DNA of 64,000 nt from Leclercia sp. AS011 (GCF_037152535.1 NZ_JBBCMA010000001.1:2232001-2296000); one strand, 5' to 3'; positions 1 through 9,104 are shown, numbered from the stretch's first letter. The notes: generated from the letters alone by a model not told the origin. Numbers and translations: made by a program.

Positions 1-255
1 GATCTGTTCGCGAATGAGCGTCGCCCGGGACGACCGAAAACCAATCCGCTATCGCGTGATGAACAGCTGCGCATCAATAAGCGCAATCAGCTTAAACGCG
101 ATAAAAGTCGTGGGCTTAAACGCGTCGAGCTGAAACTGAACGCTGACGCCGTCGATGCGCTGAACGAGCTGGCGAATGCCCGTGAGATCAGCCGCAGTGA
201 GCTTATCGAAGAGATGCTGATCGCGCAGCTCGGGAAATGGCACGGCAAAGCTTAA
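1..255 (+). CDS. ybfE: LexA-regulated protein YbfE, C-terminal part (5' end outside window)
   Basis: The open frame runs in from the window edge and stops at 253-255. The visible 84 residues match the E. coli YbfE tail as I know it, including the motifs ERRPGRPKTNPLSRDEQLRI and LKRVELKL. E. coli YbfE is about 97 residues, so only the first dozen or so are missing. The Lys/Arg-rich first half followed by a short strand and two helices (residues about 42-80 of the visible part) fits a small ribbon-helix-helix DNA-binding protein; the biochemical role is not established. In E. coli the gene is SOS-induced; the LexA box would lie outside this window. It sits just upstream of fldA in the same direction, the conserved enterobacterial order. 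Confidence 0.9.
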   Translation, partial: DLFANERRPGRPKTNPLSRDEQLRINKRNQLKRDKSRGLKRVELKLNADAVDALNELANAREISRSELIEEMLIAQLGKWHGKA

Positions 256-410
256 GTCAGAAAACTCCCCTTCTTGTTGCTTTCATGTAGCACAGAGTGC
301 AGTCCTGCGTGATAGCAGTTTCCGCAGGCTTCTCTGTTCTGCTATGATTGCCCTTATCCGTGGCTAAATTGCGCCACCATACCATTAAGTATCAAGAGGT
401 TATTTTACTC

Positions 411-941
411 ATGGCAATCATCGGCATTTTTTTCGGCAGCGACACGGGTAACACCGAGAACATCGCAAAAAACATTCAAAAACAGTTAGGTAAAGACGTT
501 GCCGATGTGCATGACATTGCGAAAAGCAGCAAAGAAGATATCGAAGGTTACGATATTCTGCTGCTGGGCATCCCGACCTGGTATTACGGTGAAGCGCAGT
601 GTGACTGGGACGACTTCTTCCCGTCTCTGGAAGAGATCGACTTCAACGGCAAACTGGTGGCCCTGTTCGGCTGTGGCGATCAGGAAGACTACGCAGAGTA
701 CTTCTGCGATGCCCTCGGCACCATTCGCGACATCATTGAGCCACGCGGCGCGGTGATCGTGGGTCACTGGCCAACCGCCGGTTACCACTTCGAAGCCTCC
801 AAAGGTCTGGCCGATGATAACCACTTCGTGGGCCTCGCCATCGACGAAGATCGCCAGCCGGAACTGACCGCCGAGCGTGTCGACAAATGGGTGAAACAGG
901 TTCGCGAAGAGCTGCACCTCGACGACATCCTCAATGCCTGA
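411..941 (+). CDS. fldA: Flavodoxin 1
   Basis: This 176-residue long-chain flavodoxin is a cytosolic FMN protein that passes single electrons from flavodoxin/ferredoxin NADP reductase to enzymes such as pyruvate formate-lyase activase, IspG/IspH, biotin synthase and methionine synthase. The FMN phosphate loop [10 protein letters not shown] lies near residues 9-18, and the isoalloxazine-stacking regions around [14 protein letters not shown] and the GCGDQ-Y segment are present. Length equals E. coli FldA. An in-frame upstream ATG at 348 exists, but the start at 411 gives the conserved [15 protein letters not shown] beginning and has AGAGG upstream. A plausible -10 element (TATGAT) lies near 343-348. 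It stands between ybfE and fur as in E. coli, where it is essential and SoxRS-responsive. Confidence 0.98.
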   Translation: MAIIGIFFGSDTGNTENIAKNIQKQLGKDVADVHDIAKSSKEDIEGYDILLLGIPTWYYGEAQCDWDDFFPSLEEIDFNGKLVALFGCGDQEDYAEYFCDALGTIRDIIEPRGAVIVGHWPTAGYHFEASKGLADDNHFVGLAIDEDRQPELTAERVDKWVKQVREELHLDDILNA

Positions 942-948
942 TGATGTC

Positions 949-974
949 GCGGCGCAACGCTAAAGTTGCGCCGC
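949..974 (+). terminator. GC-rich hairpin after fldA
   Basis: A 10-bp perfect stem (GCGGCGCAAC / GTTGCGCCGC) with a 6-nt loop starts 7 nt after the fldA stop. No strong T-run follows, so it may be a weak terminator or an mRNA 3' stabiliser that still allows read-through to fur. Confidence 0.55.
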
Positions 975-1153
975 ATTGATAGGTAATACCAATCAAAATA
1001 ATTGCTACAAATTTTTAACTTTTGCTGCCATACCTGTACAATGATCCAGGAGTAAACGGGGAACCTTGTAACAACTTTGTTGGCGGTACCACGTTTTTAT
1101 AAGCATACTTTACTTGAGACTTGCAGTTTTCATTACGCCATGGCACTTCTATA

Positions 1154-1240
1154 ATGAGACGCATTATCCCAGGTGCATTTTCTGTCACTTCTTCCTTAGA
1201 AGTGAATCGTTTAGCAACAGGACAGATTCCGCATGACTGA
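1154..1240 (+). CDS. uof: Uof, leader cistron upstream of fur
   Basis: A 28-codon ORF (MRRIIPGAFSVTSSLEV..., ending QIPHD) starts at ATG 1154 and stops at TGA 1238-1240. It overlaps the fur start at 1233 by 8 nt in another frame. Length and position equal E. coli uof, whose translation is coupled to that of fur. In E. coli the iron-stress sRNA RyhB pairs with the uof translation initiation region and so lowers Fur synthesis. The ORF is too short for ordinary gene finding; the call rests on exact length, geometry and family knowledge. The peptide itself probably has no function. Confidence 0.8.
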   Translation: MRRIIPGAFSVTSSLEVNRLATGQIPHD

Positions 1241-1679
1241 CAACAACACCGCATTAAAGAAGGCCGGACTGAAAGTCACGCTTCCACGGTTAAAAATCCT
1301 GGAAGTGCTTCAGGGTCCGGATAACCATCATGTCAGTGCGGAAGACTTATACAAGCGTCTGATCGACATGGGCGAAGAGATTGGTCTGGCTACCGTTTAC
1401 CGTGTACTGAACCAGTTCGACGATGCAGGCATCGTTACGCGTCATAATTTCGAAGGCGGTAAATCCGTATTTGAACTGACGCAGCAGCATCATCACGATC
1501 ACCTGATTTGCCTCGACTGCGGCAAAGTGATCGAATTCAGCGATGATTCCATCGAATTACGTCAGCGCGAAATTGCCGCACGTCATGGCATTCGTCTGAC
1601 CAACCACAGTCTGTACCTGTATGGCCACTGTGCCGAAGGCGACTGCCGCGAAGATGACCACGCGCACGACACGAAATAA
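1233..1679 (+). CDS. fur: Ferric uptake regulator Fur
   Basis: Fur is an Fe(II)-dependent dimeric repressor of iron acquisition genes. At 148 residues it equals E. coli Fur and is nearly identical to it. An N-terminal winged helix (about residues 1-82, recognition region GLATVYRVLNQF) is followed by a dimerisation and metal-binding domain. The HHHDH cluster near residues 87-91, the CLDCG pair (Cys93/Cys96) and the CAEGDC pair near the C-terminus are all present, so structural zinc and regulatory metal sites look intact. The start ATG lies inside the uof leader cistron, which implies translational coupling. A strong terminator follows, so fur ends its transcript. Confidence 0.99.
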   Translation: MTDNNTALKKAGLKVTLPRLKILEVLQGPDNHHVSAEDLYKRLIDMGEEIGLATVYRVLNQFDDAGIVTRHNFEGGKSVFELTQQHHHDHLICLDCGKVIEFSDDSIELRQREIAARHGIRLTNHSLYLYGHCAEGDCREDDHAHDTK

Positions 1680-1696
1680 TCTCCGCTAAGACTCTG

Positions 1697-1724
1697 AGCC
1701 AACCTGACGGTTGGCTTTTTTTTT
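1697..1724 (+). terminator. Rho-independent terminator of fur
   Basis: An 8-bp perfect stem AGCCAACC / GGTTGGCT with a 4-nt loop is followed by eight or nine T residues, 17 nt after the fur stop. Confidence 0.95.
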
Positions 1725-1744
1725 GCCTGTCATTATGTCAAAAA

Positions 1745-1821
1745 GCCCGGTGGCGCTGCGCTTACACGGGCCTACCAGGGTGAAATCTCCCGTAGGCCCG
1801 GTAAGCAAAGCGCCACCGGGC
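1745..1821. repeat. REP pair (BIME-like inverted repeat)
   Basis: Two REP-type palindromic units face each other: GCCCGGTGGCGCTGCGCTTA on the left and its near-complement ending CGCCACCGGGC on the right, around a short spacer. It lies between the convergent fur and chiQ genes, the usual extragenic place for such elements. The same family recurs at 15180 and 22165. Confidence 0.85.
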
Positions 1822-1836
1822 GTTAAAGACAGCGGA

Positions 1837-2169
1837 TTACTTGCTGTTATTACTGCGAATCTCCTGCCAGATTTTATCGCAGTTTTTGGTCACGTCCTGA
1901 TTGTTACCCGTTTTACGCGCCTGGATACAGGCCTGGTAATCCGCCACCCGGACGGTTTCCTGGGTCGCAAACTGTTGGTGCGCCTTCTCCTGACGCAGCA
2001 CGTCCAGCACGCTCTGGCAGGCTTCGAGTTTCTCAGGCGATCCTTCAGCGGTATTGATGCAGGCGCTGTAGGCCTCTTTCAGACGGGTGTCTTCTTTCTG
2101 GGTTTGCGGTTGTGCGCAGGCGGCCAGTCCTGATGCCAGCACCGCGACCAGTACGATTCTTTTCAGCAT
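1837..2169 (-). CDS. chiQ: ChiQ (YbfN), small lipoprotein of the chitoporin operon
   Basis: This 110-residue protein has a lipoprotein signal: MLKRIVLVAVLASG followed by the lipobox LAAC, with the acylated Cys at residue 18. The mature part is polar and probably helical, with three further cysteines (in SACINT, EACQS and QACIQ contexts and one near the end, KNCDK), suggesting disulfides in the periplasm. E. coli ChiQ is about the same length. It lies 43 bp downstream of chiP on the same strand and is probably co-transcribed with it. Its role in chitosugar uptake is not defined. Confidence 0.9.
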   Translation of the reverse strand: MLKRIVLVAVLASGLAACAQPQTQKEDTRLKEAYSACINTAEGSPEKLEACQSVLDVLRQEKAHQQFATQETVRVADYQACIQARKTGNNQDVTKNCDKIWQEIRSNNSK

Positions 2170-2212
2170 AACGGTTCCAGTCAGGCGGGGATCGCCCCCG
2201 CCCGGGTTGTCA

Positions 2213-3619
2213 TCAGAAGATGGTGAACGGGGCGATAACCATAAACTTCACGTCACGCTCGTCCTGGAAGATGTTGCCGTAGCCGCCGCCGTAGCTTGGG
2301 ATATCGGAGTGGTTGTCATACTGCGTGAAGTGCAGTTTGAACATAGTCCCTTTCGCGCGACCGTCCTGCAGGGTGTAGCTCGCATCCAGGCTGTAGGCAG
2401 ACTCTTTGATCTTGTTCGAGGCGATATCTTCACGCTGACCGGCGCTGTTGATTAACCAGTCTGCCGGTTTCGCGTCCCAGGCGTAGACATAGGATGCGCC
2501 GACGCTCCAGCCCGCCAGGTTCCAGTTGCTCAGGTCATACATCGCCCCGAAGAAGACCGCTTTTTCGCCGTTGGCGTTAAAGTCGGAGCGGTTATCCCAC
2601 CACACGTCCAGACGCCCGTTGGAAGAGGCATAGGTTGGCGTCATACGCTGCAGGAAGTAACCCTGCTGACCTTCCGCCTTCACGTAGGTCCCTTCCAGAC
2701 GCAAATCGACCTGACCGACTTTGTAGCCCAGCGTCAGCGCCTGCAGCCATGCCGTACCGTCGTAGATATCGTTCACGGTGCCGCTGTCGGCTTTATCACG
2801 CGTACCGTAGAACTGATAGGTCGTTGAGAGCGGGCCACCCACGATATCAAGCTTGTAGCTGGCTTTGGCAAAGTACTGATCGATGAAACCTTCAGCCTGA
2901 CCAAAGGCGGCTTCGAGAATCAGGTTATTTTTGAAATCGTACTTCGCGCCGAAGGAGTGGAGATAGTCGACGCGGGTTTTTCTGTCATTCTGATAGAACT
3001 TGTCCATCTCAAGGTGCCACGGCGCTTTATATTCGTTAGTCCACATGTAAGAGAAACTCAACGCGCCGCTATCACCGTAGTCAAAGTTGGCCCCGGCTTC
3101 GGCACCCTGATAGGTACCTGGCATAAAGCTCCAGTGCGGCGCTAACAGGGTTTGCCCGGTTGGTTGCAGCCAGCCGCCGCGCGCCCATACCGGACCGTAT
3201 TTAAATTTTGCCGCCGCTTTGTACAGGCTGATCCCGCTCTTATCGCCGGACCAGTCCTCTTTATAGGCTTTGTTGCTGGAGGAGAAAGCTATTTCGTTCG
3301 GATGGCCGCTGTCGCCATTTTCCGCCATTTCGATGGCTGTGAACGCAGCCAGATCGAGACCGAACATATCGGCAGCATAGCCGGACTGGAAATCAAGGTT
3401 GGCGTTCCAGGTGGAGTGTGCGAGGTTAGTTTTGTATTTGTCTGACTCGACATCTTTGCGGTCACGTTCACGCTGCCAGTAATAGACACCGCCCGTGAGG
3501 GTAGAATCATCAATGAAACCTTCGGCCTGGGCTTTTGGAGAAACCATCCAGCCTGACATTGCTGTAACACCGGCGATAGCCAGCGCAAGCGCACTACGTT
3601 TGCCACTAAACGTACGCAT
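2213..3619 (-). CDS. chiP: Chitoporin ChiP (OprD-family outer-membrane channel)
   Basis: ChiP is a 468-residue outer-membrane porin for chitooligosaccharides. A signal peptide (about residues 1-32, cleavage after PKAQA) is followed by an 18-strand OprD-type barrel rich in alternating aromatic and polar residues, ending in a terminal Phe (APFTIF), the usual barrel-assembly signal. E. coli ChiP (YbfM) has the same length. Upstream on the minus strand, the sequence that spans the Shine-Dalgarno keeps the ChiX sRNA pairing site, and two NagC-like operators lie about 105 and 340 bp before the start. Synthesis is therefore expected to be silenced by ChiX and repressed by NagC until chitosugars appear. 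chiQ follows. Confidence 0.96.
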   Translation of the reverse strand: MRTFSGKRSALALAIAGVTAMSGWMVSPKAQAEGFIDDSTLTGGVYYWQRERDRKDVESDKYKTNLAHSTWNANLDFQSGYAADMFGLDLAAFTAIEMAENGDSGHPNEIAFSSSNKAYKEDWSGDKSGISLYKAAAKFKYGPVWARGGWLQPTGQTLLAPHWSFMPGTYQGAEAGANFDYGDSGALSFSYMWTNEYKAPWHLEMDKFYQNDRKTRVDYLHSFGAKYDFKNNLILEAAFGQAEGFIDQYFAKASYKLDIVGGPLSTTYQFYGTRDKADSGTVNDIYDGTAWLQALTLGYKVGQVDLRLEGTYVKAEGQQGYFLQRMTPTYASSNGRLDVWWDNRSDFNANGEKAVFFGAMYDLSNWNLAGWSVGASYVYAWDAKPADWLINSAGQREDIASNKIKESAYSLDASYTLQDGRAKGTMFKLHFTQYDNHSDIPSYGGGYGNIFQDERDVKFMVIAPFTIF

Positions 3620-3625
3620 AATTAA

Positions 3626-3637
3626 TCCTCTTTGACG
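3626..3637 (-). promoter_or_regulatory. ChiX sRNA pairing site over the chiP Shine-Dalgarno
   Basis: On the minus strand the leader reads CGTCAAAGAGGA just before the chiP ATG. This is the exact complement of the TCCTCTTTGACG seed that I recall from E. coli ChiX (MicM/SroB). It includes the AGAGGA ribosome site, so pairing would block initiation. The chiX gene itself is not in this window. Confidence 0.75.
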
Positions 3638-3723
3638 TATTCAAAGCGCCTTAAACGGCGAAAAACAAAAAAGTAAAAAGTGGAGGTAACCGGAAATACC
3701 CGCTTACATCTCCTGTTCTTAGA

Positions 3724-3750
3724 CTATTTTTCGCGACGCGAATTATCAAT
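3724..3750. promoter_or_regulatory. Putative NagC operator, chiP-proximal
   Basis: The core TTCGCGACGCGAA is almost a perfect palindrome flanked by A/T-rich arms (TATTT ... TTATC), the layout of NagC operators. The core is nearly the same as the one at 3958-3984. Position is about 105 bp upstream of chiP. Confidence 0.6.
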
Positions 3751-3957
3751 GCTTTTCAGCGATCAAAAGTCAGGATTATGACAAAGCGCACATATTTGGT
3801 TGCGATTTGTAACAAAGGAGATGGGGAAGAATTTTTATTTAAAATAATGTGCAGAATGAGCGATTTATTTTTAATAAATACAGGTTATCTACCGTTAACA
3901 GTAGTGGAATTGGATAATTTGCGAAAAGGTAGAGAAAGAGAAGTGTTTTAAGATACA

Positions 3958-3984
3958 GAATTAATTCGCATCGCGAAGATTTGA
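3958..3984. promoter_or_regulatory. Putative NagC operator, chiP-distal
   Basis: The sequence AATTAATTCGCATCGCGAAG resembles the nagE operator at 8036-8062 (shared AATTAATTCG.ATCGC). It lies 234 bp from the chiP-proximal site, which would suit a repression loop made by NagC. Between the two sites (3751-3957) I see only A/T-rich promoter-like sequence and no gene. Confidence 0.6.
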
Positions 3985-4008
3985 AGGATTAATGGCTTTA
4001 TGGCAGGC

Positions 4009-4038
4009 AAAAAAAACGCCGCAGTGCGCGGCGTTTTT
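4009..4038 (-). terminator. Terminator of glnS
   Basis: Stem AACGCCGC / GCGGCGTT with a 5-nt loop. A-runs on the left and T-runs on the right make it potentially bidirectional; it ends the minus-strand glnS transcript 16 nt after its stop. Confidence 0.9.
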
Positions 4039-4053
4039 CAAAGACGAAAGGGA

Positions 4054-5721
4054 TTACTCGCCCGCTTTCGCCCAGGTATCACGCAGGCCGACGGTACGGT
4101 TAAATACCAGTTTGTCAGCGGTTGCGTAGCGGCTGTCGAGGCAGAAGTAGCCTTCGCGCTCGAACTGATAAGCATGACCGGCAACGGCCGCTTTCAGGGA
4201 GGGCTCGGCAAAGCCCTGTTTGATCACCAGTGAATCCGGGTTAATCACTTCCAGGAAATCCTCTGCCGCGCCCGGGTTTGGCACGCTGAACAGACGATCG
4301 TATAGGCGGATTTCAACCGGCAGCGCATGTGCCGCGCTCACCCAGTGGATCACACCCTTCACCTTGCGACCGTCGGCCGGATCCTTACTCAGGGTCTCGG
4401 CATCGTAGGTGCAGAAGATAGTGGTGATGTTGCCTTCAGCGTCTTTCTCAACGCGCTCGGCTTTGATCACGTAGGCATTACGCAGGCGCACTTCTTTACC
4501 CATCACCAGACGCTTGTACTGCTTGTTAGCTTCTTCACGGAAGTCGGCGCGATCGATCCAGATCTCTGCGCTGAACGGCACGTCACGGCTGCCCATCTCC
4601 GGTTTGCTCGGATGGTTCGGCATGGTCACCAGCTCGCTTTCACCCTGCGGATAGTTTTCGATAACCAGTTTCACCGGATCGATAACCGCCATGGCGCGCG
4701 GGGCATTGTCGTTCAGATCTTCGCGGATACAGGATTCCAGCGACGCTATCTCAATGGTGTTGTCCTGCTTGGTCACGCCGATGCGTTTGCAGAACTCACG
4801 GATAGAGGCCGCGGTATAGCCACGACGACGCAGACCGGAGATGGTCGGCATACGCGGGTCATCCCAGCCTTCAACGTGCTTGTCGGTCACCAGCAGGTTC
4901 AGCTTACGCTTGGACATCACGGTGTATTCCAGATTCAGACGAGAGAACTCGTACTGACGCGGATGCACCGGAATAGAGATGTTGTCCAGCACCCAGTCGT
5001 ACAGGCGACGGTTGTCCTGGAACTCCAGAGTACAGAGTGAGTGGGTAATGCCTTCCAGCGCATCGCTGATGCAGTGGGTGAAGTCGTACATCGGGTAGAT
5101 GCACCACTTGCTGCCGGTCTGGTGGTGATCGGCAAACTTAATGCGGTACAGCACCGGATCGCGCATCACGATAAACGGCGAGGCCATGTCGATTTTGGCA
5201 CGCAGACAGGCTTTACCCTCTTCGAAACCACCAGCACGCATTTTTTCAAACAGCGCCAGGTTCTCTTCCACGCTGCGATCGCGGAACGGGCTGTTTTTGC
5301 CCGGCGCGGTCAGCGAGCCGCGGTATTCGCGGATTTCGTCAGCGGACAGCTCGTCGACGTAGGCCAGGCCTTTGTTGATCAGCTCCACGGCGTAGGCGTA
5401 CAGCTGATCAAAATAGTCAGAGGAGTAGCAGATGTCGCCAGACCAGTTGAAGCCCAACCATTGCACGTCGTTCTTAATGGACTCTACGTATTCGATATCT
5501 TCTTTCACCGGGTTGGTGTCATCGAAACGCAGGTTGCATTGACCCTGGTAGTCCTGCGCGATGCCGAAGTTCAGGCAGATCGATTTCGCGTGACCAATGT
5601 GCAGGTAGCCGTTCGGCTCCGGCGGAAAACGGGTATGAACTGTGGTGTGCTTACCGGTGGCCAGATCTTCATCAATGATCTGACGGATAAAGTTGCTCGG
5701 GCGGGCTTCAGCCTCACTCAT
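4054..5721 (-). CDS. glnS: Glutamine--tRNA ligase
   Basis: This class Ib aminoacyl-tRNA synthetase attaches glutamine to tRNA-Gln in the cytosol. It is 555 residues long, about the length of E. coli GlnS. The Rossmann catalytic domain carries the HIGH signature ([15 protein letters not shown], about residues 34-48) and the KMSKS-equivalent VMSKRKL near residue 270. The C-terminal half forms the two anticodon-binding beta barrels. Its substrates, four tRNA-Gln genes, lie in the tRNA operon at 14.6-15.1 kb. It is a monocistronic minus-strand gene with its own terminator, downstream of nagE as in E. coli. Confidence 0.99.
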   Translation of the reverse strand: MSEAEARPSNFIRQIIDEDLATGKHTTVHTRFPPEPNGYLHIGHAKSICLNFGIAQDYQGQCNLRFDDTNPVKEDIEYVESIKNDVQWLGFNWSGDICYSSDYFDQLYAYAVELINKGLAYVDELSADEIREYRGSLTAPGKNSPFRDRSVEENLALFEKMRAGGFEEGKACLRAKIDMASPFIVMRDPVLYRIKFADHHQTGSKWCIYPMYDFTHCISDALEGITHSLCTLEFQDNRRLYDWVLDNISIPVHPRQYEFSRLNLEYTVMSKRKLNLLVTDKHVEGWDDPRMPTISGLRRRGYTAASIREFCKRIGVTKQDNTIEIASLESCIREDLNDNAPRAMAVIDPVKLVIENYPQGESELVTMPNHPSKPEMGSRDVPFSAEIWIDRADFREEANKQYKRLVMGKEVRLRNAYVIKAERVEKDAEGNITTIFCTYDAETLSKDPADGRKVKGVIHWVSAAHALPVEIRLYDRLFSVPNPGAAEDFLEVINPDSLVIKQGFAEPSLKAAVAGHAYQFEREGYFCLDSRYATADKLVFNRTVGLRDTWAKAGE

Positions 5722-5842
5722 CGTGGATTCCTCAAAGCGTAAACGACGTATAACGGCATATGATCTTATAAGCCGGGCGTAGTGACAACCTTTAGTTACG
5801 CAAAAAAAGGTCTCAGAAGAGAATTATCGGGGCGATTGCTGC

Positions 5843-5872
5843 AAAAAAAAGCGGCGGGGATATCCCCGCCGC
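5843..5872 (-). terminator. Terminator of nagE
   Basis: A perfect palindromic stem GCGGCGGGGA / TCCCCGCCGC, preceded on the plus strand by eight A residues (a U-run on the minus-strand RNA), lies about 30 nt after the nagE stop. Confidence 0.95.
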
Positions 5873-5900
5873 TCAGGCATTAACGCTGACTCAGGAGCAC

Positions 5901-7925
5901 TTATTTGCCTTTAATTTCATACAGAGGTGTCTGACCGGCAACAACCTGGCCCTGCGCCTTGATCACCAGGCCGCTGAAGTCGTCGATATTGCTGCAGACA
6001 ACCGGGCTGATCATGGAGCGCGCATTGGCGTTCAGGTAGTCGAGATCCATTTCCAGAACCGGCTGACCAGCAACCACTTCTGCACCCTCTTCCACCAGGC
6101 GTTTGAAGCCCTGGCCACCCAGCGCAACGGTATCGATACCCATGTGGACAACGATCTCCGCGCCTTTCTCTGTTTCCAGGCAGAACGCGTGGTTGGTGTT
6201 AAAGATTTTGACGATAGTCCCGGCTGCCGGGGAGACCACGGTTTTATCCGTTGGTTTCACCGCCACGCCATCACCGACGGCTTTGCTGGCGAAGGCTTCA
6301 TCAGGCACCTGCTCCAGGGCAACCACTTCACCGGTTACCGGGGAAACCAGCGCGGCGATGGTAGTGGCATTAGGAACAGCCTGTGGCTTAACGGCAGCAG
6401 CAGGTGCTGCGGCTGGCGCTGGTGCAGCTTCAGCAGCGGCAACCGGACCAGTAGTTTTCATGGCGTTAGCGATTTTCTCAGCCACAAAGCCGACGATGAT
6501 CTGCACGCTGGTTTTGTTCAGGCGGATCACGCCAGACGCACCCAGGCGTTTCGCCATCGCTTCGTTCACCAGAGAAGAGTCTTTCACGTTCAGACGCAGA
6601 CGGGTGATGCAGGCATCAATACCGGTCAGGTTGTCGGAACCGCCGACGGCCGCGATGTACTGACGCGCCAGACCGGAAACGTCTTCCGTCGCGGTACCGC
6701 TCACGTTCACGTCCTGACCATCCGCTTCGCTACCGGCAACCGCCAGCTCACGACCCGGGGTCATCAGGTTGAATTTAGTGATGGTGAAGCGGAACACCAC
6801 GTAGTAGATCACGAAGAACGCCAGACCCTGCAGGATCAGCATGTACCAGTGAACCGCCAGCGGGTTACGGGACGACAGCACCATATCCACCAGACCCGCA
6901 CTGAAGCCGAAGCCGGCAATCCACTGCATGCTTGCGGCGATGAACACGGAGATACCGGTCAGCACGGCGTGGATTACGTACAGTACCGGGGCAACGAACA
7001 TGAAGGAGAATTCCAGCGGCTCGGTGATACCGGTGAAGAAGGCCGCGAATGCGCCCGCCATCATGATACCCAGCACTTTCGCTTTGTTCTCTGGACGCGC
7101 GCAGTGGTAGATCGCCAGCGCAGCACCCGGCAGACCGAACATCATAATCGGGAAGAAGCCCGCCTGATAACGACCGGTGATACCGACAACCGCTTTACCT
7201 GCTTCGATGGACTGTGCGCCGCCGAGGAAGTTAGGGATGTCGTTAATGCCCGCAACGTCAAACCAGAACACGGAGTTCAGGGCGTGGTGCAGACCGACCG
7301 GGATCAGCAGACGGTTGAAGAACGCATACACGCCCGCACCGACGGAACCCAGTTTCTGGATGTGCTCACCGAAGTTCACCAGACCGTCGAAGATCACCGG
7401 CCAGATGTACATCAGGATGAAAGCAACAACAATCATCACGAAGGAGGTCAGGATCGGCACCAGACGACGACCGCTGAAGAAGGAGAGTGCTTTTGGCAAC
7501 TCAACGCTACTGAAGCGGTTGTACAGTTCAGCGGAGATGATACCCACCAGGATACCCACGAACTGGTTGCTGATCTTACCGAAAGCTGCAGGAACCTGGT
7601 CCGCAGGGATCTTCTGGATCATCGAAACCGCAGCCGGGGAGCAGAGCGTGGTCAACACAAGGAAGCCCACAAAACCGGTCAGTGCCGCAGCACCGTCTTT
7701 ATCTTTGGACATACCATAAGCCACACCAATGGCAAACAGTACGGACATGTTATCGATAATGGCAGAACCGGACTTGATGAAGAACGCCGCGAGCGCGTTG
7801 TCTCCACCCCAACCCACCGGGTCAATCCAGTAACCGACACCCATTAGTATTGCTGCCGCTGGCAGCGTGGCGACCGGCACCATTAAGGCGCGGCCAACCT
7901 TTTGTAAGTAACCTAAAATGCTCAA
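5901..7925 (-). CDS. nagE: PTS N-acetylglucosamine transporter EIICBA
   Basis: NagE imports and phosphorylates N-acetylglucosamine to GlcNAc-6-phosphate. Fused domains are visible: a hydrophobic EIIC membrane domain (about residues 1-375), an EIIB domain (about 405-490) with the phosphocysteine in GIDACITRLR (Cys439), and a C-terminal EIIA domain (about 525-674) with the phospho-His in VVHMGID (His594). At 674 residues it is longer than E. coli NagE (about 648); the extra length lies mostly in an Ala/Pro-rich linker around residues 490-520 and near residue 400. It is divergent from nagBACD across a 322-bp control region with NagC and CRP sites, so both units are induced together by GlcNAc-6-phosphate. 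Confidence 0.98.
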   Translation of the reverse strand: MSILGYLQKVGRALMVPVATLPAAAILMGVGYWIDPVGWGGDNALAAFFIKSGSAIIDNMSVLFAIGVAYGMSKDKDGAAALTGFVGFLVLTTLCSPAAVSMIQKIPADQVPAAFGKISNQFVGILVGIISAELYNRFSSVELPKALSFFSGRRLVPILTSFVMIVVAFILMYIWPVIFDGLVNFGEHIQKLGSVGAGVYAFFNRLLIPVGLHHALNSVFWFDVAGINDIPNFLGGAQSIEAGKAVVGITGRYQAGFFPIMMFGLPGAALAIYHCARPENKAKVLGIMMAGAFAAFFTGITEPLEFSFMFVAPVLYVIHAVLTGISVFIAASMQWIAGFGFSAGLVDMVLSSRNPLAVHWYMLILQGLAFFVIYYVVFRFTITKFNLMTPGRELAVAGSEADGQDVNVSGTATEDVSGLARQYIAAVGGSDNLTGIDACITRLRLNVKDSSLVNEAMAKRLGASGVIRLNKTSVQIIVGFVAEKIANAMKTTGPVAAAEAAPAPAAAPAAAVKPQAVPNATTIAALVSPVTGEVVALEQVPDEAFASKAVGDGVAVKPTDKTVVSPAAGTIVKIFNTNHAFCLETEKGAEIVVHMGIDTVALGGQGFKRLVEEGAEVVAGQPVLEMDLDYLNANARSMISPVVCSNIDDFSGLVIKAQGQVVAGQTPLYEIKGK

Positions 7926-8035
7926 TTTGTTCCCCCTATGAGACCCCGTTAACGGTGTATTCTCAGCTGTGTTTTTATTGTGTCACTAACTTGTAAATAC
8001 AGTTGATGATTCACTGGCTGATTGAGTGTGTGGAA

Positions 8036-8062
8036 AATTAATTCGTATCGCAAATTAAACGC
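8036..8062. promoter_or_regulatory. NagC operator at nagE
   Basis: AATTAATTCGTATCGCAAAT matches the E. coli nagE-side NagC operator as I remember it. It lies about 110 bp upstream of the nagE start in the nagE-nagB divergent region. Confidence 0.8.
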
Positions 8063-8070
8063 GTACTTTT

Positions 8071-8086
8071 TGTGAGTTTTGTCACC
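8071..8086. promoter_or_regulatory. CRP-cAMP site in the nagE-nagB interval
   Basis: TGTGAGTTTTGTCACC matches the consensus TGTGA-N6-TCACA at nine of ten positions. It sits between the two NagC operators, as in E. coli, where CRP activates both divergent promoters. Confidence 0.8.
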
Positions 8087-8130
8087 AAATATTGTTTATC
8101 CCCCTCCCCTCCACTGGCAAACTGCCAAAA

Positions 8131-8156
8131 CTTATTTTATGATACGAAAAATCAGG
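8131..8156. promoter_or_regulatory. NagC operator at nagB
   Basis: CTTATTTTATGATACGAAAA resembles the nagB-side NagC operator. It is about 95 bp from the nagE-side operator, the spacing used by the NagC repression loop in E. coli. Confidence 0.75.
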
Positions 8157-8247
8157 ACGGATTGCCCCCTCCCGGCGTGACCAGGTTAGTCTTAATCATA
8201 CCCGGACAAGCAATCCGCCAACTTTTATCAAACTTCAGAGGTGAATA

Positions 8248-9048
8248 ATGAGACTGATCCCCCTGGCAACTGCAGAACAAGTCGGTAAATGGGCTGCCCG
8301 CCATATCGTAAACCGTATCAATGCGTTCAAACCGACTGCCGATCGTCCTTTTGTACTGGGTTTACCAACCGGTGGCACACCTCTTACCGCCTATAAAGCC
8401 CTGGTGGAGATGCATAAAGCGGGCCAGGTAAGCTTCGAACATGTTGTCACCTTCAACATGGATGAGTATGTTGGCCTGCCAAAAGATCATCCGGAAAGCT
8501 ACCACAGCTTCATGCACCGTAATTTCTTTGATCACATTGATATTCAGCCGGGAAATATTAACCTGCTGGATGGTAATGCGCCGGATATTGATGCTGAGTG
8601 CCGTCATTATGAAGAAAAAATTCGCGCTTACGGCAAAATTCACCTGTTCATGGGTGGCGTGGGCAACGATGGTCATATCGCGTTTAACGAACCGGCCTCT
8701 TCGCTGGCGTCCCGTACCCGTATCAAAACCCTGACTCATGACACCCGTGTGGCAAACTCCCGTTTCTTTGATGGCGACGTGAACCAGGTGCCAAAATACG
8801 CCCTGACCGTTGGCGTGGGTACCCTGCTGGATGCCGAAGAAGTGATGATTCTGGTGCTGGGCAGCGTGAAAGCGCAGGCGCTGCAGGCGGCCGTTGAAGG
8901 CAACGTCAACCACATGTGGACCATCAGCTGCCTGCAGCTGCATCCGAAAGCAGTAGTGGTGTGCGATGAGCCGTCCACCATGGAACTGAAAGTGAAGACG
9001 CTGAAATATTTCAACGAATTAGAAGCAGAAAACATTAAAGGTCTGTAA
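8248..9048 (+). CDS. nagB: Glucosamine-6-phosphate deaminase
   Basis: NagB converts glucosamine-6-phosphate to fructose-6-phosphate and ammonia, the last step of amino-sugar catabolism. It is 266 residues, the same as E. coli, with family motifs FNMDEYVGL (catalytic Asp72 region) and [13 protein letters not shown] (Asp141/His143 region). It acts as a hexamer activated allosterically by GlcNAc-6-phosphate. It is the first gene of nagBACD, preceded by GAGGTG at a good distance from the ATG and by the NagC/CRP control region shared with nagE. Confidence 0.99.
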   Translation: MRLIPLATAEQVGKWAARHIVNRINAFKPTADRPFVLGLPTGGTPLTAYKALVEMHKAGQVSFEHVVTFNMDEYVGLPKDHPESYHSFMHRNFFDHIDIQPGNINLLDGNAPDIDAECRHYEEKIRAYGKIHLFMGGVGNDGHIAFNEPASSLASRTRIKTLTHDTRVANSRFFDGDVNQVPKYALTVGVGTLLDAEEVMILVLGSVKAQALQAAVEGNVNHMWTISCLQLHPKAVVVCDEPSTMELKVKTLKYFNELEAENIKGL

Positions 9049-9055
9049 TGTAACG

Positions 9056-9077
9056 CCGCCTCTGTTCGCAGAGGCGG
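9056..9077 (+). terminator. UUCG-capped intercistronic hairpin between nagB and nagA
   Basis: A 9-bp perfect stem CCGCCTCTG / CAGAGGCGG is closed by a TTCG tetraloop, 7 nt after the nagB stop. Only a mixed A/T stretch follows, so it is more likely an mRNA 3' stabiliser or partial terminator that raises nagB over nagA expression than a full stop. Confidence 0.6.
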
Positions 9078-9104
9078 GATGCTATTTTTATACCGGGGGT
9101 CGTT

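Noticed and set aside
1745-1821. Inverted repeat considered as an insertion-sequence end
   Set aside because: It matches the REP/BIME pattern, recurs at 15180 and 22165, and has no transposase nearby.
6144-7847. 567-codon open frame on the plus strand opposite nagE
   Set aside because: It is a mirror of the strongly biased nagE coding strand; its His/Asp/Arg/Gln-rich composition has no domain sense, and nagE is certain.
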